Shown here piece by piece: positions 15,038 through 22,998 of a stretch of DNA of 30,862 nucleotides. The stretch comes from DASVBJ01 sp036375895. Lineage in GTDB: Bacteria > Actinomycetota > Actinomycetes > JACCUZ01. Position 1 is the stretch's first letter, and the number at the start of each line of letters is the position of its first letter. The position numbers and the translations under genes were made by a program. The notes beneath the pieces were generated by a model. The model saw only the letters and a program-made list of their open reading frames with translations, ran no database searches and had not been told where the DNA came from. The DNA lies in contig DASVBJ010000284.1 in the NCBI GenBank assembly GCA_036375895.1, positions 1 through 30,862 on the forward strand. The letters run 5' to 3'.

Positions 15038-15517
15038 GTGCCGCGTCCGTCCACTCCCCGCCGCCCGCGACCCCGTCGGGCGCTGCGCAAGGTGGAGGAG
15101 ACCTCGGCGGGTGGGCTCGTCGTCGACCGACGAGGGGGCTGCCTCCGGGTGGCCCTCATCGGCCGCCGGGACCGGCGCGGACGCCTGCTCTGGTCGCTGC
15201 CGAAAGGCCACCTCGAGGAGGGGGAGAGCGCCGAGGACGCCGCCGTCCGCGAGGTCGAGGAGGAGACCGGCATCCGGGGCCGGGTGCTCGCCTCGCTCGG
15301 CAGCATCGACTACTGGTTCGTGGCCGAGGACCGCCGCATCCACAAGACCGTGCACCACTACCTGCTCGAGGCTGCCGGCGGCGAGCTGTCCGACGACGAC
15401 GTCGAGGTCGACCAGGTGGCCTGGGTGCCGCTCGACGAGCTGCCCGGCCGGCTCGCCTACGCGGGCGAGCGACGGCTGGCCGAGACCGTGGCGGACCTCC
15501 TCACGGACTCCGCGTGA
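15038..15517 (+). CDS. NUDIX hydrolase
   Basis: This 159-aa protein has a complete Nudix box, GHLEEGESAEDAAV followed by REVEEETGI (about residues 57-79), which binds the metal used to cleave nucleoside diphosphate derivatives. The N-terminus is very basic (about the first 18 residues) and may be disordered. The GTG at 15038 is preceded by TTACCAT and no Shine-Dalgarno, so it is probably leaderless. Its stop overlaps the next start (GTGA), the first link of the long plus-strand cluster. It is the positional equivalent of mycobacterial MutT4 (Rv3908); the substrate is not evident. Confidence 0.92.
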   Translation: MPRPSTPRRPRPRRALRKVEETSAGGLVVDRRGGCLRVALIGRRDRRGRLLWSLPKGHLEEGESAEDAAVREVEEETGIRGRVLASLGSIDYWFVAEDRRIHKTVHHYLLEAAGGELSDDDVEVDQVAWVPLDELPGRLAYAGERRLAETVADLLTDSA

Positions 15518-17613
15518 CGGCTGCCGTGCCGGCCACCCCCATCGTCCGGCGGCTCCGGCGGCTGCTGCTCATCCTCGCTCTGCTCGCCCCACTCGTCGTC
15601 TGCGCCTCGGTCACCCCGGGACCACGCGCGAGCGCCGCCACCCCGGTCGCGACCGTTCGGCTCAGCACGCTCACCCCGGCCATCGGCACGACCGGCACCA
15701 CGATCCGGGCAGCCGGCAGCGTCGCCGCCACCGGCGAGGAGCGGCTGCGCGACGTCGAGGTGCGGCTGCGCCTGTCCCGGACCCGGGTCAACAGCCGGGC
15801 CGAGCTCGCCGCCGTGGCGGCCGGACGGGCGCCGAGCCGCGACGGCGTCACCGTCGTGCGCGAACGCCTCCCGGCCGACCTGATGCCGGGCCAGACCGCG
15901 CCGTTCGACCTCTCCCTGGACCCCGCCACCGTGCCCACCCTCGGCGACTTCGGGGTGTACGTGCTGAACGTCGAGGTGGTCGCGGGGCACCGCGACGGCT
16001 ACGGCCGGGTGGCGATCGTCCGCACGTTCCTGCCGTGGGTGCCCAAGCAGACCGATGTGAAGCCCACCGGGTTCTCGGTGCTGTGGCCGCTCGTGGCGGG
16101 CCCCAGCCGACTGGCGGACGGCTCCTACGCCGACGAGTCCCTGGCCCGGCAGCTGGCACCCACCGGCCGGCTGGGCCGACTCGTCAGCGCGGGCGCGCGG
16201 CTGAGCCAACGGCTGCCGCTCACCTGGGTGGTCGACCCCGAGCTGCTCGAGAGCGCCCGCGACATGAGCGGGGGGTACGCCGCCGTCGACCGGGCGGGCC
16301 GACGTGTCGAGGGTCGGGGCCAAGCCGTCGCCGCCCAGTGGCTCGCGCAGGTGCGGTCCGCCACCGCCCAGGGGACCGTGGTCACCCTGCCGTACGGCGA
16401 CCCGGACCTCGTGGCCCTCGCCCGCGGCGGCATGACCGCGGACCTGGTCGCCTCGCGGGACAGGGCCGCGAAGGTGGCCGCGGACCTCCTGGGCCACCCG
16501 GTCGTCGACGACATCGCCTGGCCCGCCGACGGCTTGGTCGACGCGAGGACGCTGTCCGCGCTACGCGGCATGGACGTGGGGGCGGCGATCCTCGACGCCA
16601 ACGGGGTGCCCCCCGAGCTCGATCTGCCGTACACGCCCAGCGGCCGCGCCGACCTGAGCACCGGCCAGGGCATCATGACCGGCCTGCTCACCGACCCCGG
16701 TCTCACCGCGATCCTGGCCGCGCGCGGCGACCCCGTCCTCGGCGCACAGCGCTTCCTCGCCGAGACCGCCATGATCACCGCCGAGCTGCCGAGCGTCGGC
16801 ACCGAACGGGTCATCGTGGTCGCCCCGCCGCGACGGTGGGCGCCCGGCCAGGCCCAGGTCGACCACCTCGTCGACGGCATGCTCGGCGCCCCGTGGCTCG
16901 GCCCGGTGTCCCTGTCCGGGCTGCGCGCCGCCGCGCCCCCCGAGATCGATCGGGGCCCCGTGGCCTACCCCTCCCGTGCCAGACGGGCCGAGCTCCCGCC
17001 GTCGTACCTCGCCGCCCTGCGCGACCTGCACACCCGCATCGCCACCTTTTCCTCCGTGCTGACCGACCCGGAAGCGCTCGTGCCGCCGTTCGACGACGCG
17101 GTGTTCCGCCTCGAGTCGTCCTTCTGGCGGGGCCGGCAGGACCGGACCAACCGTCTGGTGGCCGAGCGGTCGGCATTGACGGCGAAGCAGGCGCAGGTGC
17201 GGGTGCTGCCGGGCAGCTACACCTTCGGCAGCAAGAGCGGCACCATCCCGCTCACCATCTCCAACGGCCTGCCGCAGGAGGTGATCGTGGACGTCCGGCT
17301 CACCCCGCGCACGCCGCGTCTCGAGATCGGTGACGTCGCCCCGGTGCGGATCGGGCCCGAGCGCAAGCGTCAGGTCGAGGTGCCGGCCCGGGCGGTCGCC
17401 AACGGCGTGGTGATCGTCGACACCAGCCTGCGCACACCCAACGGGGCCGCCTACAGCCAGCCGGTCCAGCTGCGGATCCGGGTCACCCAGTACGGCACGG
17501 TGGCTCTGTACATCACCCTCGCCGCGGCCGGGGTCCTGTTCCTCACAGGCATCCTCAGGCTGTTCCGGCGGGGGACGAGACGTCGGCGCGAGCGAGGTAC
17601 GGACCAGCCATGA
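15514..17613 (+). CDS. DUF6049 exported, C-terminally membrane-anchored protein
   Basis: This 699-aa protein has an N-terminal signal sequence (basic RRLRR, hydrophobic core about 15-33, ASAA cleavage-like site) and one C-terminal membrane segment (about 667-687) followed by an arginine-rich cytoplasmic tail. The large external part contains a beta-rich N-terminal region, a possible barrel-like middle and an Ig-like C-terminal domain (PLTISNGLPQEVIVDVRL). The same gene lies upstream of murJ in M. tuberculosis (Rv3909) and Streptomyces. The function is not established; context suggests cell-envelope assembly. GTG 15514 overlaps the NUDIX stop by 4 nt and its own stop overlaps murJ by 4 nt, so it is translationally coupled to both. 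Confidence 0.85.
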   Translation: MTAAVPATPIVRRLRRLLLILALLAPLVVCASVTPGPRASAATPVATVRLSTLTPAIGTTGTTIRAAGSVAATGEERLRDVEVRLRLSRTRVNSRAELAAVAAGRAPSRDGVTVVRERLPADLMPGQTAPFDLSLDPATVPTLGDFGVYVLNVEVVAGHRDGYGRVAIVRTFLPWVPKQTDVKPTGFSVLWPLVAGPSRLADGSYADESLARQLAPTGRLGRLVSAGARLSQRLPLTWVVDPELLESARDMSGGYAAVDRAGRRVEGRGQAVAAQWLAQVRSATAQGTVVTLPYGDPDLVALARGGMTADLVASRDRAAKVAADLLGHPVVDDIAWPADGLVDARTLSALRGMDVGAAILDANGVPPELDLPYTPSGRADLSTGQGIMTGLLTDPGLTAILAARGDPVLGAQRFLAETAMITAELPSVGTERVIVVAPPRRWAPGQAQVDHLVDGMLGAPWLGPVSLSGLRAAAPPEIDRGPVAYPSRARRAELPPSYLAALRDLHTRIATFSSVLTDPEALVPPFDDAVFRLESSFWRGRQDRTNRLVAERSALTAKQAQVRVLPGSYTFGSKSGTIPLTISNGLPQEVIVDVRLTPRTPRLEIGDVAPVRIGPERKRQVEVPARAVANGVVIVDTSLRTPNGAAYSQPVQLRIRVTQYGTVALYITLAAAGVLFLTGILRLFRRGTRRRRERGTDQP

Positions 17614-19247
17614 GCGAGGCACCCGAGGCGGGCTCGAACGGGCTCATCAAGTCCAGCACCGTCATGGCCGTCGGCACGGTCTTCTCCCGCATCCTCGGCT
17701 TCGGCCGCAACGCGGTCCTCGCCGCCGCCATCGGGACCGGCCTGACCGCGACGACGTTCAACGTGGCCAACACGGTGCCCAACATCATTTACATCCTGCT
17801 CGCCGGCGGGGTGCTCAACGCGGTGTTCGTCCCCCAGCTCGTCCGGGCGATGAAGGAGCCGGACGGAGGGCAGGGCTACACCGACCGGCTGCTGACCCTC
17901 GCCGGGGTGGTGCTGCTGGCGCTGACCGTCGTCGCCACCCTGGCCGCACCGCTCGTCATCTCCATCTACACGCCCGGGAAGTGGGGCGACGACGACGTCG
18001 CGGTCGCGACCGCCTTCGCGTTCTGGTGCCTGCCGCAGATCTTCTTCTACGGGCTCTACACGATGCTCGGACAGGTGCTGAACGCACGCGGCAGCTTCGG
18101 TCCGATGATGTGGGCACCGGTCGTCAACAACGTGGTCGCGATCGCCACCGGCCTCGGGTTCATCGCGCTCTTCACCGTGGACGAGGCGGTGCCCGACTCG
18201 CTGTCGAGCGCCGCGATCGCCTTCCTCGGTGCGGGGACCACCCTCGGGGTCGCCCTGCAGGCCCTGGTGCTGCTGCCGGTCCTGCGGCGGACGGGCTTCC
18301 GGTTCCGGGCGCGCAAGGACTTCCGCGGTGCCGGTCTCGGCAAGGCGGGTGACCTCGCCAAGTGGACACTGCTGTTCGTCCTGGTCAACCAGCTCGCCTA
18401 CGTGGTGATCGTCAACCTGGCGACGGCCGCGGACAAGGCCGCCCAGGGAGTCATCTCGTACGGCGTCGGGTTCACGGCGTACTCCTACGCCTACCTCGTC
18501 TTCATCCTGCCGCACTCGATCATCACGGTGTCCGTGGTCACGGCCCTGCTGCCGCGCATGAGCGCGGCCGTCGCGGACCGGCGGTTCGACGACCTGCGCG
18601 ACGACCTGTCGACAGGGTGGCGGCTGACCGCGGTCGGCGTCGTGCTCGCCGCCGCGGGCTTCGTCGCCCTGGGCGCACCGCTGGCGGGTGTGCTGTACGC
18701 AGGCACCGGGCCCGATGGGGCGCACTACATCGGCCTCGTCCTCGCCGCGTTCGCCGTCGGCCTGCCGGCGTTCTCGGCGCAGTACCTCGCCCTGCGCGGG
18801 TTCTACGCGATGGAGGACACGCGCACGCCGTTCCTCCTGCAGGTGGGGATCGCGACCATCAACGTGGTGCTCGCCGCCGCGGCGTACGCCGTGCTTCCGC
18901 TGCGCTGGCGCATCGTCGGGATGGCCGGGGCGTATGCGGTCACCTATGCGGTGGGGCTGGTGGCCAGCACGGCCGTCCTGCGCCGGCGGATCGGCGGGGT
19001 CGACGGCCGCCGCGTGGTGCGCACCTATGCCCGGCTGGTCGTCGCCGCCGTGCCGTCGGCACTGGCGGCCTTCGGGGTCGCGCGACTGCTCGAGAGCGCC
19101 CTCGGCCGGGGCCTCGCCGGATCACTCGTCTCGCTCACCGGCGGCGGGCTGGTGCTGCTCGCGGGGTACCTGCTGCTGGCCCGGGCGCTGCACGTCCGCG
19201 AGCTGAGCGCCCTCCTGGGGCTGGTCCGCGGACGCGTGCCCGGCTGA
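17610..19247 (+). CDS. murJ: Lipid II flippase MurJ (MviN)
   Basis: This 545-aa protein of the MOP superfamily moves lipid II across the cytoplasmic membrane for peptidoglycan synthesis. About 14 hydrophobic segments are visible. Typical features are MAVGTVFSRILGFGRNAVLAAAIG near the start, NTVPNIIYILLAGGVLNAVFVPQL, and SYGVGFTAYSYAYLVFILPHSIITVSVVTALLPRMS. Unlike the mycobacterial protein, it stops after the flippase domain; the pseudokinase and external domain are encoded by a separate gene at 19855. ATG 17610 overlaps the upstream stop (ATGA). Confidence 0.95.
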   Translation: MSEAPEAGSNGLIKSSTVMAVGTVFSRILGFGRNAVLAAAIGTGLTATTFNVANTVPNIIYILLAGGVLNAVFVPQLVRAMKEPDGGQGYTDRLLTLAGVVLLALTVVATLAAPLVISIYTPGKWGDDDVAVATAFAFWCLPQIFFYGLYTMLGQVLNARGSFGPMMWAPVVNNVVAIATGLGFIALFTVDEAVPDSLSSAAIAFLGAGTTLGVALQALVLLPVLRRTGFRFRARKDFRGAGLGKAGDLAKWTLLFVLVNQLAYVVIVNLATAADKAAQGVISYGVGFTAYSYAYLVFILPHSIITVSVVTALLPRMSAAVADRRFDDLRDDLSTGWRLTAVGVVLAAAGFVALGAPLAGVLYAGTGPDGAHYIGLVLAAFAVGLPAFSAQYLALRGFYAMEDTRTPFLLQVGIATINVVLAAAAYAVLPLRWRIVGMAGAYAVTYAVGLVASTAVLRRRIGGVDGRRVVRTYARLVVAAVPSALAAFGVARLLESALGRGLAGSLVSLTGGGLVLLAGYLLLARALHVRELSALLGLVRGRVPG

Positions 19248-19284
19248 GGCTCAAGGACGCCCCTCCGCCCGCCGACCAGACTGC

Positions 19285-19719
19285 ATGGACTGTCGCCTGA
19301 TCCCGTCCCGTCTCTCCCTGGGCGACGTGGACCCGCGCTGCGACCGCGGCGACATCGTGCTGGGCTGGATCACCAGGATCGTGGTGGTCTTCGCCGTGGC
19401 CGGTGTGGCCCTGTTCGACGCGATCTCGGTCGGGACGACCTACGTGAACGTGTCCGACCAGGCGGCCAATGCCGCCCGCGAGGCGTCCGAGACGTGGGAC
19501 AGCACGAAGAGCCCGCAGAAGGCGTACGAGTCCGCGGTCGCGGCCGCGACGAAGTCCGACGACGGGAACACCGTCGACCCGAAGTCGTTCCGGATCGACC
19601 CGGACGGCAGGGTCCACCTGCGCGTGCGGCGCACCGCGACCACGCTGGTGCTCTACCGCGTCGGGCCGCTGCGGCACTGGGCCGACGTCGAGGGCGACGG
19701 GTCGGGCCGAGCCGTCTGA
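19285..19719 (+). CDS. Small single-pass membrane protein of unknown function
   Basis: This product of up to 144 aa has a short N-terminal region, one membrane helix (about 26-50, GWITRIVVVFAVAGVALFDAI) and an external or periplasmic region with helix ASDQAANAAREASETW and a beta part ending VHLRVRRTATTLVLYRVGPLRHWADVEG. The layout resembles TadE-like pseudopilin anchors but I do not see their key motif, so I do not assign it. The start is uncertain: ATG 19285, GTG 19327 and GTG 19357 are all possible and none has a good Shine-Dalgarno. It lies between murJ and its pseudokinase partner. Confidence 0.7.
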   Translation: MDCRLIPSRLSLGDVDPRCDRGDIVLGWITRIVVVFAVAGVALFDAISVGTTYVNVSDQAANAAREASETWDSTKSPQKAYESAVAAATKSDDGNTVDPKSFRIDPDGRVHLRVRRTATTLVLYRVGPLRHWADVEGDGSGRAV

Positions 19720-19767
19720 GCCCCGCACCGGGCCAGGACTGAACCCCCGGAAGGCGGGTAGGCCACC

Positions 19768-19832
19768 TAGCATGGTCCTCCAGGCCGGGCTCGCCCCGGC
19801 TCTGGACCCTGGCCCGGAACCCTGACCGGGCC
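19768..19832 (+). promoter_or_regulatory. Promoter-like element and folded leader of the pseudokinase gene
   Basis: TAGCAT (19768-19773) resembles a -10 element. Downstream, GGCCCGG (19811-19817) and CCGGGCC (19826-19832) form a perfect 7-bp hairpin, and a second imperfect CCGGG/CCCGG hairpin lies near 19782-19806. The leader could therefore be structured or attenuated. Confidence 0.4.
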
Positions 19833-19854
19833 GACCCGTCATGCGAGGAGCCCT

Positions 19855-21321
19855 GTGTCGCCGAACGCCGTCGAGCCCGGGACCCGGCTCGTCGACCGCT
19901 ACCGCCTCGAGGAGCCCCTCGGGGAGGCCGGCGGCACGTCGTACTGGCGGGCCCACGACGAGCTGCTCGACCGCCCGGTCGGTCTGTGCCTCCTGCGTGA
20001 CGACGCGGACGGGGCCGGCGACATCCTCAGCGCCGCGCGGCGGGCGGCCGGGCTGTCGGACGCCCGCTTCCTGCGGGTCCTCGACGCCAGCCAGATCGAC
20101 GGGGTGGTCTACGTCGTCACGGAGTGGATCACGGCGAGCAGCCTGGCCGACCTCCTGGCCGACGGACCGCTGCCGCCGGCCGAGGCGCGGAGCATGACGG
20201 CCGAGATCGCCGACGCGCTGGCCGCGGCCCATCGCCAGGGGCTCGCCCACCTCTGTCTGCAGCCCGAGCACGTGCTGCGCACCCCCCACGGTCAGGTCAA
20301 GGTGGCCGGGTTGGCCGTCGACGCGGCGGTGCGCGGGGTCCGCGCAGACAGCCCCGAGGAGGCCGCGCGCCGCGACGCACGGGGCTGCGGGGCACTTCTG
20401 TACGCCGCGCTCACCGCCCGCTGGCCGGGTGAGGAGACGACCCGGCTGGCGGCGGCGCCGCGGGACAACGGCGAGCTCTGCACCCCACGCCAGGTGCGGG
20501 CCGGCATCCCCGACGACCTCGACGACGTGACCTGCCGCTCGCTCGGCGTGCGCGACCACGCGCCGTTCGACTCGCCCTCGGCCCTCGCTGCGTCGCTGGC
20601 TGCGGCCCACGTCACGGCGCGGATCCCGGTGGTCGAGGACCCGGTCCCCGTGAGCGCGCCCGCCGACCCGTCCTACCCGACGCCCTACCTCGCCGCCTAC
20701 GACGACGAGAGCCGGCGGGGCCGCGGCGTCGCCACCCGGGCGGCGTGGGCCCTCGTCGTCCTGGTGCTCGTCTTCGGGGTGGGGCTCGCCGGGTGGCAGC
20801 TGCTGATGGCGGCGCTGGACGACCCCAAGGGGAACGCCCGGCCGAAGGGCACGGGCGGCACCTCCACGACGAACGGCAGCCGGCCGGTCAAGGTCATCGA
20901 CGTCACCGGGTTCGACCCGCAGGGGGACGGCGAGGAGAACTCCGACCGGGCGGCCCGGGTGCTCGACGGCGACACGGGCACCGTCTGGACCACCAAGACC
21001 TACTTCGACCAGTTCGGGCCGGGCGGTCTCAAGGAGGGCGTCGGCCTGCTGCTGGACCTCGGGGAGAAACGGTCGGTGACGTCGGTCGCGGTCGCCCTCG
21101 AGGGCCAGGGCACCGACGTCGAGCTGCGGGCTGCTGACGACCGCGGCGACCGGGCCACCGACTACTCGGTCGTGGCGCAGGCCACCGGCAAGTCCGGGCT
21201 GGTCGAGCTGCGGCCGGACCAGCCGGTCTCCACGCGCTATCTCCTGGTCTGGCTCACGAAGCTGCCGCAGGACGGAGCCGACTACCGCGGCGCCATCTCC
21301 GAGATCGGCGTCCGCGGCTGA
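19855..21321 (+). CDS. Membrane-anchored pseudokinase with external carbohydrate-binding-like domain (MurJ partner)
   Basis: This 488-aa protein has a Ser/Thr-kinase-like fold (about 10-255), a juxtamembrane linker, one membrane helix (about 294-320) and an external domain (about 345-488). The kinase motifs are destroyed: the VAIK lysine is Cys45, HRD is HLC (132-134), the catalytic-loop asparagine is His139, and DFG is GLA (152-154). It should not phosphorylate. The external part (VLDGDTGTVWTTKTYF ... YLLVWLTKLP) resembles discoidin/F5-8C-type sugar-binding folds. In M. tuberculosis the same three parts form the C-terminus of MurJ, where the pseudokinase binds FhaA. The GTG at 19855 has GAGGAG at 19845-19850. 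Juxtamembrane threonines (T254, T276) could be phosphosites; that is inference. Confidence 0.9.
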   Translation: MSPNAVEPGTRLVDRYRLEEPLGEAGGTSYWRAHDELLDRPVGLCLLRDDADGAGDILSAARRAAGLSDARFLRVLDASQIDGVVYVVTEWITASSLADLLADGPLPPAEARSMTAEIADALAAAHRQGLAHLCLQPEHVLRTPHGQVKVAGLAVDAAVRGVRADSPEEAARRDARGCGALLYAALTARWPGEETTRLAAAPRDNGELCTPRQVRAGIPDDLDDVTCRSLGVRDHAPFDSPSALAASLAAAHVTARIPVVEDPVPVSAPADPSYPTPYLAAYDDESRRGRGVATRAAWALVVLVLVFGVGLAGWQLLMAALDDPKGNARPKGTGGTSTTNGSRPVKVIDVTGFDPQGDGEENSDRAARVLDGDTGTVWTTKTYFDQFGPGGLKEGVGLLLDLGEKRSVTSVAVALEGQGTDVELRAADDRGDRATDYSVVAQATGKSGLVELRPDQPVSTRYLLVWLTKLPQDGADYRGAISEIGVRG

Positions 21322-21434
21322 CGGTGATGGCGTAGGGCGAGTCCCGGCGCGCTTGAGCCCGGGGACCGACCTGCCGACCTAGGGTGGGTGCGCCGCCCGC
21401 CCGGGGCGGTCGGAGAGCCTGCGGAGGCGCTGGG

Positions 21435-22085
21435 GTGGACGAGCAGTCCGGGACCGACGCTCCCACCGACGCGGCCTTGCTGGCCGCGCACGCAGCCGGG
21501 GACCCGGACGCCTTCGGTGAGATCGTGCGTCGCCACCGGGACCGGCTGTGGGCGGTGGCCCTGCGAACCCTCGGAGACCGCGAGGAGGCCGCTGACGCGG
21601 TGCAGGACGCCCTCGTCTCCGCCTTCCGGGCGGGCTCGACCTCGGCCGCCTTCCGCGGCGAGGCGGCCGTCACGACGTGGCTTCACCGCATCGTGGTCAA
21701 CGCCTGCATCGACCGCGCCCGCCGGCGCGCGGCTCATCCGACCGAGCCGCTGCCCGTGACCGAGCCGGCCACCGCCGGCCCCGACGCCGTCGCATCGCGC
21801 GAGGTGGCACTCGACGTCACCGCGGCCCTGGCCCACCTGCCGGTCGAGCAGCGTTCGGCGCTGGTGCTCGTCGACATGTACGGCTGGTCCGTCGACGAGG
21901 CAGCGCGCGCCCTGGACTGCGCCCCCGGAACGGTGAAGAGCAGGTGCGCCCGCGGCCGGGCCCGACTGCTGCCGCTGCTGCGACCGGCCGGCGGGAACCC
22001 GGAGGGCGCAGCCCGCGTCCCATCCCCGGCGTACCCTGCGCCCGCCGGGCAGCCCGCCGACGAGGGAGGTGACCTGGTCCCGTGA
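21435..22085 (+). CDS. sigM: ECF RNA polymerase sigma factor, SigM-like
   Basis: This 216-aa sigma factor has region 2 (DPDAFGEIVRRHRDRLWAVALRTLGDREEAADAVQDALVSAFR and AVTTWLHRIVVNACIDRARR) and region 4 (LAHLPVEQRSALVLVDMYGWSVDEAARALDCAPGTVKSRCARGRARL). The last 40 residues are a Pro/Ala-rich tail. GTG 21435 has GGAGG at 21423-21427 with 7-nt spacing; a TAGGGT -10-like box lies at 21380. It overlaps the anti-sigma gene by 4 nt, the usual way to keep the two in balance. Gene order matches Rv3911 in M. tuberculosis. Its own target promoters are not identifiable here. Confidence 0.93.
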   Translation: MDEQSGTDAPTDAALLAAHAAGDPDAFGEIVRRHRDRLWAVALRTLGDREEAADAVQDALVSAFRAGSTSAAFRGEAAVTTWLHRIVVNACIDRARRRAAHPTEPLPVTEPATAGPDAVASREVALDVTAALAHLPVEQRSALVLVDMYGWSVDEAARALDCAPGTVKSRCARGRARLLPLLRPAGGNPEGAARVPSPAYPAPAGQPADEGGDLVP

Positions 22086-22945
22086 CCCATCTCGACGCCG
22101 ACGCCCTCGCCGACCTGCACGAGGGTCTCCTGGCAGCGGATCGGGCCGCGGACGCCCGCGCCCACCTCGAACGCTGCGCCGAGTGCCGAGCCGTCGAGGC
22201 GTCGCTGCGTGCCGTGCCGGCCTCACTCGCCGCCGCCGCCGAGGCGGGTGCGATGCCCGCGGACGTCGTCGCCCGCGTCGACGACGCGTTGTCCCGGGCC
22301 GGTCGCGACCGGGTGCCCTCGGAGAGCGCTGCGGCCATGACCGTGACGCCGCTCGGGAGCCGTACCCGGCGGGCTCCGGTGGGGTCGCGCCTGCTCCAGG
22401 CCGCAGCCGTCGTCGTCCTCGTCCTCGCCGTGGTCGGCGTCGGCGCCTCGGTCCTGATGTCCGGTGGCGGCGACGACGCCTCGTCGGGCGGCAGCAGCGG
22501 CGCATACGCGAACGGGCCGGGCGGCAAGGCCACGTACGCCCTGCTCGCTACCGGCGCCGACTACAGCGCGAGCTCCCTGGCCGGGGCGGTGCCCCGGCTC
22601 GTCGCCGGCGAGGGCCGGCCCTTCTCGGCGGCACGCGACGGTGACGCCGGCCCGACGACGGCCTCGCCGCCGGCCGAGGGTGCCGTCGCGCCGGACGACA
22701 CCGGCCGGCTCGCGGCCGGCGCGGCGCTCGCCGACTGCGTCACCGCCTTGGCCGACGCACCGGCCGTCCCGCTCGCGGTCGACCTGGCCCGCTACGAGGG
22801 CAAGCCGGCCGCCGTGATCGTCCTGCCCGGCCTCGACGACCCGGCCATGGTCGACGTCTGGGTGGTGGGCCCGGGCTGCCGCCAGGGTGATGACCAGTTC
22901 CGCTTCTTCACACGCGTCGCGCGCCCTGCACCGGCCGGGGAATGA
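22082..22945 (+). CDS. Zinc-type transmembrane anti-sigma factor for SigM
   Basis: This 287-aa protein starts with a cytoplasmic anti-sigma domain carrying the zinc motif His28-x3-Cys32-x2-Cys35 (HLERCAEC). One membrane helix follows (about 105-126), then a large external part (Gly/Ser linker, then a folded region to the C-terminus containing two cysteines, C218 and C271 approximately). It would hold SigM inactive until an envelope or redox signal triggers release. GTG 22082 overlaps the sigM stop. Its last codons contain the -35 of the trxB promoter. Confidence 0.88.
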   Translation: MTHLDADALADLHEGLLAADRAADARAHLERCAECRAVEASLRAVPASLAAAAEAGAMPADVVARVDDALSRAGRDRVPSESAAAMTVTPLGSRTRRAPVGSRLLQAAAVVVLVLAVVGVGASVLMSGGGDDASSGGSSGAYANGPGGKATYALLATGADYSASSLAGAVPRLVAGEGRPFSAARDGDAGPTTASPPAEGAVAPDDTGRLAAGAALADCVTALADAPAVPLAVDLARYEGKPAAVIVLPGLDDPAMVDVWVVGPGCRQGDDQFRFFTRVARPAPAGE

Positions 22946-22964
22946 CCTCCACCTAGGATCGGTT
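22939..22964 (+). promoter_or_regulatory. Sigma-R/SigH-type promoter of trxBA (GGAAT-N18-GTT)
   Basis: GGAAT at 22939-22943 and GTT at 22962-22964 are separated by exactly 18 nt, the consensus for sigma-R of Streptomyces and SigH of mycobacteria, which control trxBA under thiol-oxidative stress. The -35 overlaps the stop codon of the anti-sigma gene. A housekeeping-like TAGGAT (22954-22959) and a 5-bp palindrome (GGATC/GATCC, 22956-22969) lie within it, so two promoters may overlap. Confidence 0.7.
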
Positions 22965-22998
22965 GATCCCTCCGACTTGCCCAGCAGGAAGGTTCGCC

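Noticed and set aside
13574..15517. A 647-codon plus-strand open frame
   Set aside because: Only its last 160 codons (the NUDIX gene) are real; the rest is antisense to pcnA, which has intact catalytic motifs.
14679..17333. An 884-codon plus-strand open frame
   Set aside because: It is a shadow of the NUDIX and DUF6049 genes in another frame, with Arg/Pro/Ala-rich composition typical of high-GC frame shadows.
19285..19719. TadE-like pilus assembly protein
   Set aside because: One hydrophobic helix near the N-terminus fits, but no family motif is visible and no tad genes are nearby.
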